Assembly (NCBI GenBank): GCA_030549175.1
Contig: JAUKUA010000005.1
Location: forward strand, 2,170,001 to 2,234,000
Source of the DNA: Lasiosphaeris hirsuta
Lineage: Eukaryota; Ascomycota; Sordariomycetes; Sordariales; Lasiosphaeriaceae
Length of the DNA: 64,000 nt
Reading direction: 5' to 3'
Shown here: piece by piece, positions 46,559 through 59,300 of the stretch
How the letters are laid out: each line of letters opens with the position of its first letter
Numbering within the stretch: the first letter of the stretch is position 1
Position numbers and translations under genes: made by a program
Notes under the pieces: model-generated
Told to the model about the DNA's origin: nothing
The model's database searches: none
The model's input: the letters and a program-made list of their open reading frames with translations, nothing else

Positions 46559-48339
46559 TTTGCGGGTACTGCTTCGGCATGTTGTTAGCGGAAAGCTAGA
46601 TCAGGAGTGCTCGTTTCCAAGGTGGCCAGAGCCAGCGCCTTGCTTGTCGGCTCGGCTCTACTGCTACCGAACAAACTTCTAACGGACATCGTGTGCTATC
46701 TAGACGTTTGCGCACAAAATATGTGGGGAGGCGACTCATGAACGTCGAGGCTCTCCATGTCGTGGACAGGCAGCCAGGCGGTGGGGAGAGCGGCGGGACA
46801 ATGGGAGCCGGTGAGGAACGGAGGGTGGGATTGGAGTTGTCGATGTATTCTTTTTTTTCCTTAGGATGATTGCCGCTTTATACCCAAAAGGAGAGACGGG
46901 GCGATGATATACTTTGGACTGCCATGTTGTTGTTATCAACCGCCGGGCCAGTTCTTCCCGCGGTTTAGACTTGGCCTGGATGTTGGACGGGAGCGGATGG
47001 TACAGGAAGACGGAGGACGGGGCACGGAATATGAATACACGAAAGCGCTAAGGATACAACGGCATTTCTTATGGTGTAGATAGATAGAAAACGAAGGGGT
47101 AGTGGGTGCAGTGGAGAGGCCGATGGCAGGAAAAGTCACGTTGGGCGTAGCAACTAGTGTTTTTGAAACTTCTATCTTGTCGCTCGGAGCACTCGGACTG
47201 GAGCATATTGCTGGACAGCTATGAAAGGCTGACTCGCATGGGGGCGAAGTCTGTTGGGCGCGCCTCGTTCATGGCCACATCGCAAGGGCGTGGGAGGTGG
47301 GCTTGGCATCGATGCTCAACCGAGTGATACGGAATGCTGAGTCTCGAATTCTGGGGTTTCCATGGATTCCGTCCGTGTGTGCAGCTGTGCAAAACTGGAA
47401 TCATGGGCGCGTTGGAAAGGCGCACGCCCCCCGGTGCGCCACCCGATCCCTCAAGGCTGCCGATCCCGAGCAGAGAGGCAAGGTAGTAAGACCCAGAATA
47501 ACCCGCAGCCCTCGCCGGCGCCGCCATCAAAACAGCTAGCAGCTAAGCTTACATTTAGACACGGCCAATTCCAGCCAGACAAAGGACCCATCAACCCAAT
47601 GGACAGAGCGCGCCCTTTTGGCTAGCCCGCATATCGAACATTTGGATATGTACCGATCGGCCGCTATGACTGGATTTAGCCTCCTGCTTGAGTCCTGCTG
47701 GCAGCCTTGACATGTGTTTGTGATGGATGTTTGGTGAAACGCCGAATAAAACCAGCTCCAACCCTCGCGCCACCTGTCTAACGCAATACGCAATACGCAG
47801 CACGCAGTTTGACTTTATTGTTCACCCTCTTCCCATCCGCGCAGCTCCAAGGCTTCGCTTTTGCCTGTCACTCCTTCAGGTCATTTCATTGGGGATCGCG
47901 CGAGGCGCCTCAATCAACACTCCTTGGCAGTCGCTGCCAGTGCGCGCGGCAAGACGACGCTTCTGGCAAGGTCGAATTCAGAGGCCGACCCGACGACACA
48001 GACCTCATACCGATAAGATCCCCCAGCACGCGCGGGGTCGTCCCTGCCGTCGTTTCGTGCGCTGTCTGTCGTGCGATAACGACGACGTGCTCGTGCTCCT
48101 CCCGGCTGCAAGGGGGACCAACTGCATTCGCCAATAGTTCCTTCGGCGCCACCCATTCCCCCATCTAAGCTCCTTCCATTCGGGATACTCACCGTTCCCC
48201 TTCTCCGTCCCTTATCCCCGCTCCGCATCCGTATATCCTCTGCTCCGTATTCCGCGCATCGCCCCAAGACACATATTCACCGCCAACCTCACCGTCTTCA
48301 ACCGCCCCGGGTCGGCCGCCAACAGTCGGAAGTGGCAAG
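46559..48339. other. Intergenic region
   Basis: About 1.8 kb between the regulator and the aminopeptidase, both on the plus strand. Short ACGCAATACGCA-type repeats occur near 47780-47805, and CT-rich sequence precedes 48340 as the probable promoter and leader. No gene recognised. Confidence 0.55.
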
Positions 48340-50235
48340 ATGGAAGTCGATCACGACTTGGTCGCCGTCGATGAGTTTGACGCACTCATCATTGAGGTCA
48401 AGGTCCCACCCAAGGTCTCGGCATTACCGCCGACGCCGGCTCCGGCTGCGCCGAGGGTGAGGCCGATACTGAATGATGCATGGCTGCATGACAAGGTTGG
48501 GAAGTATCCCGGTACGTCCATGATTATGCTCCAGTTCTGACGTTTGTTGACTTTCCCCAAGCCAAGACCCATGCTCAGAAGGTGGCCAAGGAACTCGGTG
48601 TGCAAAGTGGCCTCATCTTCCTGCCTGGCCAAGATGACAAGAATTACGAGGATTCCGACATGGGACCCGGGTTCCGCCAGCGTCGGTAGTATGAATTGCC
48701 CTCTTGTTTTTTCACCGGGCTCGCAAGACATCGATCTGCCCAAGAGTTATACCCCAGTGTTAATGTTGTTGTAGCTTTTATTACCTCTCTGGTGCCAACT
48801 TCGCCGGATGTTCAGTCACTTATGACATCGCCCGTGACCACGTCATTCTTTGGATTCCTTATACGGACCCCAGAAACGTGCTTTGGTTTGGAACGACACC
48901 AAGCATCGAAGAGACCAAAGCTGCATCAAGTGTCGATGATGTGCGCTTCGTCGCCGGTCTGGAACGGTTTCTGTATACCACGCTCGCCCCAGGGAGCACC
49001 GTCTTTGTGCTCCATGCAGACCAGGCACCACAGCTCGAGAACACAAAGGGCGTTGTTCATATAGACACGGTGAAGCTGAAGCCCTCGATGGACGCTGCCC
49101 GTGTCATCAAGACCGATTTTGAAATTGAGATGATCCGACGGGCAAATGTTGTCTCGGTGCGCGCTCCCCACCCCCACTATTTCCTCTTCCCTAGCTTTGT
49201 AAATCATTATGATGTGTATGACATCGCTAACTTGGACGTTGTAGAGCGCCGCCCACAAAGCTGTTCTCGGTCGTCTCAAGCGCCTCGCAAACGAGCGTGA
49301 AATCGAGGCCATCTTCCGTGGCTTCGGCACTGCCCAGGGTGCCAAGCGGCAGGCGTACCCCGTGATCGCGGGCAGTGGTACCAACGCAGCAACGCTGCAC
49401 TATGATGCCAACAACCACCCGCTCGCTGGGCAACAGCTCTGTGTTCTCGATGGCGGTGCCGAGTGGAAGTGCTACGCTAGCGATGTGACGCGGACCTTCC
49501 CAATCTCAGGACAGTGGAGCCCCGAGGCCGCCGCTATCAATGCCGTCGTGGAGCGCATGCAGGAAGAGTGCATTCAGCGTATCCGACCCGGCGTCGTGTT
49601 TTACACGCTGCACTTACACGCCTGCATCGTTGCCGTGACGGAACTTTTGCGACTTGGCATCTTGCACAATGGCACTGCCTCCGAGATTTTCAGCAGGGGC
49701 ACTGTTGCCGCATTCTTCCCGCATGGGCTGGGGCATCACGTCGGCCTTGAAGTTCACGATGTTAGTGGACGCGAAAGCTTACTATTGGGTTCCGCCGGGG
49801 TCGGCAAGGGGCGGCGTATTGGCGGCGCCATGGGTAAGCGGGAGCTCATGAGCCCTGAGATGTTGGGCGTCATGTATCGTGACGCGGTGGCACAGTCGTC
49901 GACGTCAGCCAAGGGGAGACAAAAGCTGGAGAAGAATATGGTTGTTACCATTGAGCCAGGAATGTGAGTTGTCCCTCTCTGTTACTATGTAGAACGTACC
50001 AAACTGACCAAATATTTGGGTACAAAGTTATTTTTGCCGCGAGTACATACAAGCGTACTTCCTCGACAACCCTCTGCATGCCAAGTACATCAACAAAAAG
50101 CTTCTCGAAAAGTACTACCCTATCGGTGGTGTGCGCATCGAGGACTGTATCCTGGTCACGGAGGACTCGTATGATAATCTGACGACGATTGCTAAGGGGG
50201 ATGATATGCTCAAGATCATCAACAACCCTCTCTGA
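48340..50235 (+). CDS. Xaa-Pro aminopeptidase (M24B metallopeptidase)
   Basis: Proposed exons are 48340-48511, 48562-48688, 48775-49156, 49245-49963 and 50028-50235, giving 535 residues. The N-terminal creatinase-like domain (about 55-225) includes [20 protein letters not shown] and [15 protein letters not shown], both restored by splicing. The pita-bread catalytic domain follows, with the expected dinuclear metal ligands: Asp296 and Asp307 ([19 protein letters not shown]), His391 ([13 protein letters not shown]), Glu464 (TIEPGIY, split by the last intron) and Glu505 (VRIEDCILV). It removes an N-terminal residue preceding proline. No signal peptide is evident, so it is probably cytosolic. Two introns end in AAG. 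It is convergent with the cargo lectin gene, 487 bp away. Confidence 0.95.
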
Positions 50236-50722
50236 TTTAGCACCTGACTTCGTTTAGGGGTCTTCTTTTTTGTCGTTGAGTTGATAAATTCCAGGCTGGA
50301 TGATTTCGGTATGTGTCCAGGAAGAGGGACCAGCATTTTCTTTTCACCTTGACAATAGATTAGCATCCGCGGGAATATGTTTTGCCTCGCCAAAAAAAAA
50401 AAATCAAAAAAAAATCGAGGCCTGTTTGTGTAAGTAGCCACCTAAGCTACTAAGCAAATGTTGGTGGGCAATCATTTGCTATTGAAAGTCTTTGGTACCA
50501 GGTTCCGTGCCCGGCAAAGCAAAGAGTGGTAGCCAGAGCCCAATATTGCTTGACGAGGTAAACTCTTGGAATTGTTTTTACTACTTCGAATCTTTGGCAA
50601 AAATGAAAAATAAACATCCATTATACCTAATGCACATCACAACAAACGCCATGCACCTGACCCCCTTTATACATCCCAATCGTCAAAACCAAAAAGAACA
50701 ACAGAGCCCCACCCACACTCCA
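50236..50722. other. Convergent 3' intergenic region
   Basis: 487 bp between the stops of the aminopeptidase (+) and the lectin (-). A-tracts lie at about 50391-50416. No gene recognised. Confidence 0.55.
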
Positions 50723-52138
50723 TTACAAGTACTTCTTGGGCATCGACTTCCTCCGCTTGTAGTAGATGTAGCCAGAGACTAGCAGCACCTGGCTACCAAT
50801 GATGACGAGAATGAGCTTGGTATGGCCGGGGGCGGCATGCACCTTGACATGGTCGGCGAGCGACTCGTGCTTGTCGCTGACGTGGTACTTGATCGAGTTC
50901 TCCGACTCGCGCAGCTTGGACGACAACTCGTTGCGCAGCGAGCGCATCTCACGCTCCATGTCACGCATCCGGCTCTCGATGGTATCCATCTTATCCAGCT
51001 TGCTCATGAGTCCCTTGATCTCGCCGACCATGACCGAGACCTCCTCGTGCCTCTGCTCCCCGATGCTGGCATATGCGTTGATGGAGCGGAAGATGGTGGA
51101 GAGATGGTGGTTGACACTTTGCAGTCGGTCGTGGAGGTCGGCGAACTGGGCCTTCGAGTCGACAATCTTCTCGGCCGGCGCGTCGGGGATAGCATTATCG
51201 TACGGGTCGTCAGCGACCTGGCCGGATTTTCCAAATGTCATGCGCTGTTGCGGTGGCTGCTGCTGCTGCTGCGCTGGCGGCGGCTGTTGGCTCGATGCAT
51301 CTTGAGCCTTGGCATACGCGTTCGGATCCGTCGCCCCTTGGTTCTGGTTGTGACTGTCTTCTGTGAGCACAACCAGCTTGAACACCTCAAAGGAATCTGG
51401 GTTGTCGGCTGAGGCAGCCGTGATGCCAAAGTTATAGCCGGCGGGCAGGCGGATTTTGTCGCTCTCAAAGCAGAGGTGGCTGTCTACCTCGACGCTGAAC
51501 TTGGTGTCGGTGTGGCGCATCTTAATCTGCGACGGGCGGCCTAGGTTGCGGTAGGCAAAGCTGCAATGGCCAAATGCTAGGTTGTCGACGTTGTGGTTTG
51601 ACTTGTAGTCGGTTGTGCCGTCGTTGAGGAAGCCACGGATCATGCCGCCAGACCCGCCGTGTTGGTCGACCACAAGCACCAGACCCTCAAATCTTCCGAC
51701 CGTGTAGACACTTTCGGACCCGACAGCGTGGGCGCCGTTTTTCACCAGCCAGATGTTCAAGTTGCCGCCGGCTCGCTCAGGGCCGTTGGCTCGGAACTCG
51801 ACGTCTGTGATCCAGCTCTGGTAGTGCATCGTCTTCTCGGCCCATATGGCGCCACGCTGGTTGCCCGGCGCGGGCGGAGTCAGGATGAGCTTGTTAGAAA
51901 GTAGCTCGGGGATATTGGGACGGCCTTGGAGAGCGAAGTTGGGTATCGAGTATGTTCCCTCGGGTGCTATCCTATTTAGAGGGGAAAGGGTCGCATGTCA
52001 ATGGTTTGCGCTTATTGCCATCCTCGAGAGAAGCACATACCTGACGCCATAGCCAAAGCTAAGCTCGTTGACAAGATACTGAGCATGCGCCTGTGCCAAA
52101 CTGGCAGCGAGCGCGGCGGCGCTCAATGTCAAACGCAT
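50723..52138 (-). CDS. EMP47: L-type lectin cargo receptor (Emp47/ERGIC-53 family)
   Basis: Proposed minus-strand exons are 52138-52041 and 51971-50723 (intron 69 nt), giving 448 residues. A signal peptide (MRLTLSAAALAASLAQAHA) is followed by the L-type lectin domain (about 25-250): NELSFGYGV, GAIWAEKTMHYQSWITDVEF, GGNLNIWLVKNG, FGHCSFAYRNLGRP and GYNFGITAASADNPDSFEV. A Gln/Pro-rich linker, a coiled coil (about 310-400) and one membrane helix (about 418-437) come next. The cytosolic tail is YYKRRKSMPKKYL, a dilysine KKxx signal for COPI retrieval. The protein is predicted to cycle between ER and Golgi as a glycoprotein cargo receptor. It shares a divergent promoter region of 782 bp with ALG8. 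Confidence 0.94.
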
Positions 52139-52920
52139 CTTGGGCAGCTGCGGGATGAGATGCTGGAGAGAGGGAGGCGGGCAAGTGACAGAAACCTGTC
52201 TTCAACAAGAAGGACAGTACAAGGGCCCTAGTGCAACGAGAGACTGTGTTCTCGGCTCTTTGTTCCGGCTGATTCTGGCGGCGTGTTCAGCGGGCTTCAG
52301 TTTAGGACACCTTGCACCTCTTGACGGAACGGCCAGCCGGCGAGGTGGAGAAATACAGCGGGCAAGGGGCGAGAAGCTCAACTCAGCAGACCAAGAAAGA
52401 TAAAGTAGTTATGTTGGGACAACAAAATCCTAAACCGCGGCGAACTTGCACATTATGGAGACATGACTGCATCTACGTAACAGAGATATGTGGGAATTGG
52501 GTCTCGTTGGCATCTGATTGTTCCTCAGCCTCAACAAAGAGAGCCAAACTCCAGAAAAGAGACCAGCTGTGCTCAAAGCTCAAACGCGGCTCCCCCTGCA
52601 GCTTCTCCAACTGCGACACCTCAGTGGAGCCCGGCAGGGGCCCGCCTTCTCCACGTCCTACTTATTGCGGGGAACAGGGAATTCAATGTGTGGCGGGCTG
52701 GGCTGGGCTGGGCTGGCTCAGTGGCAGTTTGGTTGGTACCTACGCCTGAGAGCTCCATGCTGTGGCGCTGCGCGGACCTAGGGGCTGGAGCTCAGCTCAT
52801 TCCCTCTGATGGATTGTGACAGGGGCCCCACCAGGCAATTGGTTCTCTGTCAACAGGAAACTTCATCGCATCCGAGTCCGCTTGTGACCACTCCATGGAA
52901 GCTCGAACATCCATGTCTCC
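52139..52920. promoter_or_regulatory. Divergent promoter region, EMP47 / ALG8
   Basis: This 782-bp interval separates two secretory-pathway genes transcribed away from each other. ACGT cores are seen at about 52474-52479 (TACGTA) and 52651-52658 (CCACGTCC). These could bind bZIP factors, but no complete unfolded-protein-response element was identified. Confidence 0.5.
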
Positions 52921-54558
52921 ATGGCCGAGATATACCCCTCCCTCGCGCAATGCGCAATAGTAGCTGCAGCTTTCAAAATACTGTTGTTTCCGGCATAGTA
53001 CGTCCTTCCCGTCCTTCGTCGCTGGGGAAAAGGCTCGGGCCGTCCTAACGTTTTGGTTTTTGGGTAGCAAATCCACCGATTTCGAGGTCCACCGCAATTG
53101 GCTTGCCATAACAAATAGTCTACCCCTATGGGAGTGGTATCTCGAGAAGACATCAGAATGGACGCTCGACTACCCGCCCTTCTTTGCCTATTTCGAATGG
53201 GTCCTGTCACAGGTGGCGAAGCTGGTTGACCCGGCCATGCTGCGCGTTTACAATCTCGAGTACGATAGCTGGCAGACAATATACTTCCAGAGGTTTACCG
53301 TTATTATTACCGAGCTGCTTCTAGTGCATGCACTTCAAATGTATAGGAGAAAAGCCCGTATTCAGACCAAATAACGTCGCGCATGCTAACAGTGTTTTCC
53401 AGGTTTGTGGACTCATCGCGTGGGGCGTCGAAACGGGCAGCGCAGGCAGCCGCCACCTCCATCCTGCTCTCCCCTGGCCTCCTCATCATTGATCACATCC
53501 ACTTCCAGTACAATGGCTGCATGTACGGCATCCTGATTGCGTCCATGGTTTTGGCAAGAAAAAGGTCGACGCTCCTTTGGAGCGGACTCCTTTTTGCTAC
53601 GCTGTTGTGCATGAAGCACATTTACCTATACCTTGCGCCAGCATACTTTGTCTTCCTTCTTAGGGCTTACTGCCTATCGCCAAAGTCGGTATTTCGGATC
53701 CAGTTCCTGAACTGTCTGAAGCTGGGCGGAGGGATGGCGGCCATTTTCGGGACGGCATTCGGCCCCTTTGCGCTCAAGGACCAGATTCCACAGATCTTGA
53801 GCCGTTTGTTTCCCTTTTCACGGGGCCTTTGCCATGCATACTGGGCACCAAATGTATGGGCCATGTACTCCTTCATGGATAGAATTTTGATCATTCTTGC
53901 GCCCCGGATCGGCCTCCCGGTCAGCGCTGGCGCACTGCAAAGCGTAACTCGTGGGCTGGTTGGCGACACTTCGTTTGCGGTTCTACCAGATATCACGCCA
54001 CGCATCTGCTTCGCCCTGACGCTGATTTTCCAGGCCATCCCGCTGGTAAAACTCTTCATTCAGCCAACATGGGACATATTTGTCGGGGCCGTGACGCTAT
54101 GCGGCTACGCGTCGTTCCTGTTCGGCTGGCACGTTCATGAGAAAGCGATTCTCTTGGTCATCATACCCTTTAGCCTCGTTGCACTCAAAGACAGGCGCTA
54201 CTTGAGCGCATTCCGACCGCTAGCCGTGGCAGGCCACGTCTCACTGTTCCCCTTGCTTTTTACGCCAGCCGAATTCCCGATCAAGACGGTATACACCGTC
54301 TTCTGGTTGGTGCTTTTCCTGATGGTCTTCGATCACTTAGCGCCGGCGTCGAACCGGGCGCGGTTTTTCCTATTTGATCGGTTCAGCACACTTTACATCA
54401 CGGTCAGCATCCCACTGATCGTGTACTGCTCGCTGGTGCATGGAATTGTGTTTGGCAAGAGCTACGAGTTCCTGCCCTTGATGTTCACTAGCTCCTACTC
54501 AGCAATAGGAGTTGTTGGCAGTTGGGTAGGCTTCATGGTGGTGTATTTCACATCGTAG
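52921..54558 (+). CDS. ALG8: ER alpha-1,3-glucosyltransferase Alg8
   Basis: Proposed exons are 52921-52997, 53068-53340 and 53403-54558, giving 501 residues. The start [20 protein letters not shown] joins across the first intron to the conserved luminal segment [20 protein letters not shown], then [15 protein letters not shown]. Further family signatures are [19 protein letters not shown] and [20 protein letters not shown]. Around ten hydrophobic helices run to the end, as in ALG6/ALG8 (GT57) enzymes. The reaction transfers the second glucose from dolichyl-phosphate glucose onto the lipid-linked Glc1Man9GlcNAc2 oligosaccharide in the ER lumen. Two ATGs upstream of 52921 are out of frame with the gene. 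Confidence 0.96.
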
Positions 54559-56378
54559 ATGGCAGCTATGTCAATTGAAGAAACTCGCATCAACACCAAG
54601 CCAGACCCCCTAGTCAAAATAAGTCTCCAGGTGCGCTGCCAGGAGGCGCTGAGTTGCAGTGAGGTTGTGCTGGATCGCTTAGTCAGCTGCTCCACGTGTC
54701 TAGCGTCCCGGTGATTTGCCGGCGCGAACGCAGTGTCTGCAAGGCTGACAACAGACAGCCCCACCTAGCGGGCTTGCCGCGGCAGGCATTGCGTTGCTTT
54801 TTGGCTTGCAGGTTCCAGGGCGCAGACCACGGACCATTGACCACAGTCCACAAGTCTACCACAAATTGTTTGGGGGGCACAAACAATGGAATCCAAGCCG
54901 TGGCCTGCTCTGCCCAAGGCCGCAAACTGGACAACGGCTTGCAGAACACAAGCGCCATAGAGCCTCAATTGGATTCACCACATAGCAAGCACACCTTGAA
55001 GAGCAAATGGGACAACGGCTAGTACCTCCAAGAGACTTGTGAGCAAGCGGCGCTGACTTACACGGTTCTCGACGCGTCACAGGCAAATTGACGCGCCGTG
55101 CTCTGCAGCAGTCGAGAGGTCCCTCGCATCCTGGCATGGCACGGGATTGTGCCCTCTCTCGATCAGATCTTGTAAAATAATATGAGTTTGCCAATGATTG
55201 TTGTTACAATGCAATGCATTTCTCACTCATGGTGCAGGATCGCCGCTTGTTGCGATTGCGTTGGACCTGCAAAATTCGGCAGCTCGAGGGATTCGAGTGA
55301 GATTCCCGGGGGAGGGGGGGTCTGCTAGCGGGGTACATGAACCACACCCGACCGCGGGAGCGCGGCCACGACTGATGCACGCAAGAGGAGCACATCGACC
55401 TGGCCGACGCCATCGCCATGTCATCTTCGCATATGTAGCCGCTTGGCAACAACCGGTGTGCTGCCCGTAAACACACATCAGCCATTGCGCAGGCACAAAT
55501 TGGCGTTTGAACGCAAAGTGCCAACGGGGTGCAACGGTCAAGTGGTGAGGTAGACTCCTATCTAGGCCTCGAGGGGCCGCCTGTCTGGGGAGTGCGGGAC
55601 CCCTACCCTCGGAAACCAAATTTTGGCCAGCGCTCTTAAGGGTGTAGATAATTGAAAGATGGGCGGATCTGTGCGCTTCAAAGATGTGTGGATAGCCCTG
55701 AGCCGGGTGAACAAGATGAGTACAAGAACGTTGGCAAAGAATAGCACATGGGACGATTTGGTCGCGGGAAGGGTTTCCTGGGAGGGTCGGGGGGTGTGGA
55801 CGAGGAGGAGCCCTTTTTGGGTCGGAGCTGGAGCGATGCCGTCCCTGCCAGGCGGGTCCGGACGCCAGCACGCTGGGCCCCTTGACCTATGACCTGTGTT
55901 CCCCATTTGCCGTTTCCCTCCCCTTGTTGAACTTTTTCCTCCTCCAACCTCTGCCCTCTCTCTGCCCTCTGCCACGCTGCACCACCCGAGCACCCAAGCT
56001 CTCGGCGTCCAACATCGCAGCATCGCAGCATCGCGCAGCGGCACCTCGGTCCATCGCGCGCCCCTGAGCCCTGAATGCGCCCAGTCTCATATTTGACCGT
56101 CTGTCGCAACCCCGGCTATCAGCCTTGCATGTAAGTCGGGCGAGCTCCTCGCACCCACGAACCCTGCTCAACCTCTCCACCCGACCGTCACGGATCGCGA
56201 ACGCGGCCACAACACCACTCCCGGGGCGCCACAACGCGTCCCAATCGCCCACGAGCAGAGCACTCCCGCATCCGCTTCGAGCCTGCCGCCTTCATTACGC
56301 CCACGAGGCTGACCTCCAGCCTTGCACCGCTTTTTTTACTTGGGGCCCTACCCGTCCGAGCCCCCGACAGCCGCCGGC
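54559..56378. other. Intergenic region
   Basis: About 1.8 kb between ALG8 and the ISWI-subunit gene, both on the plus strand. The ORFs here are shadows without motifs. The last 500 bp contains the CT-rich promoter/leader of the downstream gene. Confidence 0.55.
55911..55985 (+). promoter_or_regulatory. CT-rich core promoter tract
   Basis: A dense pyrimidine stretch (CCCTCCCC, TTTTTCCTCCTCC, CCCTCTCTCTGCCC) lies about 400 bp upstream of the ATG at 56379. The role is inferred from position. Confidence 0.4.
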
Positions 56379-59300
56379 ATGGTACCGCAGCTCCCGCCTT
56401 CTCCGCCAGTCCGCCAGCCGCTGACCCCCGGCCTCCAGGTGCTCTTCAAGCGCAAGCCGGTGCAGTTCCTGACTGCGCCTGAGATCGACGATGACCAGCA
56501 GGAGGTGCGCATATATCATCTCCTATCTCATGTCCCAACTCTGCCGGCCCCGTGCTGCTGATTGCCAGCTAACCCCTCTGCCGCCTAGGTATGGCATATC
56601 CCCCAGACAGGGGAGATCTTTGCCACGTACGAAGACTACTTGAACAGGTTTGTTTGTTTTCTTACCCTTTTTTTGTCTTCTCTACCCCCCCCCCCCCTTA
56701 TACACATGCCTGCCGCCCTGCATATATCAATTTGGCACTGACACACGGCCAGGTTGGACTTTTACAAGCAGGTATGTTGTCTCGTATAAGTCGAGCTCCC
56801 GCGGTCCGCTCTGTTTAGCTCACCTCCTCCCCCACCCCCACAGAAGCGCTTCATTTGCACAATCAGCGGCCACTCTGGCTTGACCTTCTTCGAGGCGCTC
56901 AAAAGCGAGGTAGGCCTGCCATTATCGATCGCCGTTCCACTTCAGCGCAGTAAGCTAACAGAGTCTTCCAAGCACGACGGTGCTGCCGAGGTTGAACAGG
57001 CATTTCCAGAAGCACTCAAGGGGCCCATCCTCCGTCGGGTCCAATTCCAAACCGTGTCTCGCATTGATGCCCTTGTCGATCAGATATATGATGAGTTCAA
57101 AAACGACTACTACCCAGGCGAGGCCGTCACCGTCCGTGTTGTCGGCGGCGAGAAGCTTCATGGCGTGGTACGAGACAAGACTCGCTTCGGTAGCAAGGTC
57201 CTCCCCGACGGCACCCTCACCGCGCCCTTCTCGCGCTACTTTGTCAGCCTCGACACACGCCCCGGTGATGAAGCTGTCGTTGACGATGCCCACATCTTCC
57301 GCGATCGGAAGGTCTTCACCAAGTCGGTCCTCCGCTCGTTCATCAAGAAGACAGTGACGAGAGAGGCCTGGAATGGCGCGCCGTGGTTGGTTAAGCTTGA
57401 TGTCGCTGAGCAGTATCACATTGACACCCGCGTCCCCCCCCATCTCCGCTACGACAATAAGCTTCTCGAGAGAAAGCAGATGCAGGCCCAGAAAAGGTTA
57501 TCACAGCCCGATGCCACTCCACTTTCTGGCCCTTACAGCCCCACGGGACCCGTGCGGTTACCGGAGCTCAAGCCGGCGCCCAAGAGCCACAAATCGAAAG
57601 CACAGCAGGCCCAACAGGCCCATCTGCATGGCGGTGCCGTCAAGGGCAGGCACAGTGGCGGCCTCGGCGGTCACGAGCCTGGCTCCTTCGTCCATCTCCC
57701 CCTTCCTGGGAACCCCTTCCAGTTCCCGATATCGTTTCGCAGCCAAGGTCCTCTGCCCGTTCTTTCACAACCGGAACCGCCACCGCCGCCCCCTCCCCCG
57801 AAGTACCCAATTGAGGACTTGCAACTACAGTTGCGGGGCCGCGTAAGGCCGCAGCTCAAATTCTTGTGTCAAGATCCGCCCGTCAGTGTCGGTGTCGCCC
57901 CCGAGACCAAATTGCCGTTTAGCGACAAGATTCTCATGAAGTCTGTCGGGCCGCTGCTCGAGACATGGGACACTCTGAATGTCTACTGTGAAATATTTAA
58001 GCTTGACTCGTTCACGTTTGATAACTTTGTAGAAGCCATGATGGTCGCCTCAGAGGAAGTTCCGGTTCAGCTTTTTGACGAAATTCATTGCGCCGTTCTC
58101 AAAATCCTCGTGAGCTCCGAGTCGGATGGAGGCAAGGTACAGATTCAGCTGCCCGAGCTGGAGGACGAGGAGGAGGACGAAGAAGTGGAGGACGAGAGCA
58201 CCATACCATCACCCGAGCCCGAACCCCAGCCCAAGGGCCGCGCCACTCGAAGCAGCCTAGCTAAAGCGGAGGCAGAGAGGATTGCAGCGGAGCTAGCAGC
58301 AGCAGAGCGGGAGATTAAAGAGGCGGAACATGCCCCGAAGCACCGAGCTGATGATGTGCTAGAGGGGTTCGATTGGATCGAGCACTTACGAAAACGAGAC
58401 TTCAAGGATGGCGGCTGGGAGCTGATCATGGTTGGCCTATTGCATCAATTGTCCAAGAACGAGAGGCAGAGGCCGATCTGCGAGGAGATTTTGCAGCAGA
58501 TTCTTCCCACCGACATCGAGCCTACACAAGAGACGGTTCGCCAGAGATACTCTGTTCTCGACGTCAACTATCGCGTACAGGCTCTTCAAATCATCTGCAT
58601 GCTGACGGCTGAGACAAAGGCCATCCGCGGTTACATGGAAGACTGCAGCGAGACAATGACAGGCTACAGGAAGGAGAAGATTGATTGGCAGAGAAAGAGG
58701 AAACAGGCGTAGGTGGCTGCTATGCCGACATGATTGATCCCTTCTCGTTTTGACTAACCTTTTCACAGGATCGAGGAGCTCAAGGGCTTGAATGATCAGC
58801 GCAAGATCCTTCTCCCTGACAACCTTCCGCCTAGCCCTCCCTTGGAGCCAACAAAGGTCAACGGGGATGTGAAGATGTCGGATGTAGACGAGCTTCCTAA
58901 CCACACATCAGACGAAATTCCAGACTCAGATGACGGGGCCTTGGCTGGACGAAAGCTGAGACGTGGTCAAGACCGTGCCGCTGAGCGGAGACGCCGGGCG
59001 GAGAAGGAGCAGGAAAAGAAGGAGAAGGCCGAAGCCGCAGCCAAGATCCCTAAGCAGTCTAAGCAGTTCCTCAAGGTTTTGAAAGATATTCAGAAGAAAG
59101 AGGATGAGATCGCAGAGTGCGAAAAGGAGATCGCCATCATTGACAATGATCTCCGCGAAGCAGACTGCCCGCGGACGCGGGTTCTCGGCAAGGACAGATT
59201 CTGGAACCGGTACTACTGGTTCGAACGCAACGGCATGCCATACGCCGGACTGCCAAGCAGCTCTACGGCGGCGTCTGGCTACGCTAACGGGTGTATCTGG

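Noticed and set aside
46209..46580. Antisense ORF with poly-Val and Ala-Gly repeats
   Set aside because: It is the reverse-strand reading of the CAC/CAG/CAA repeat of the Zn2Cys6 gene.
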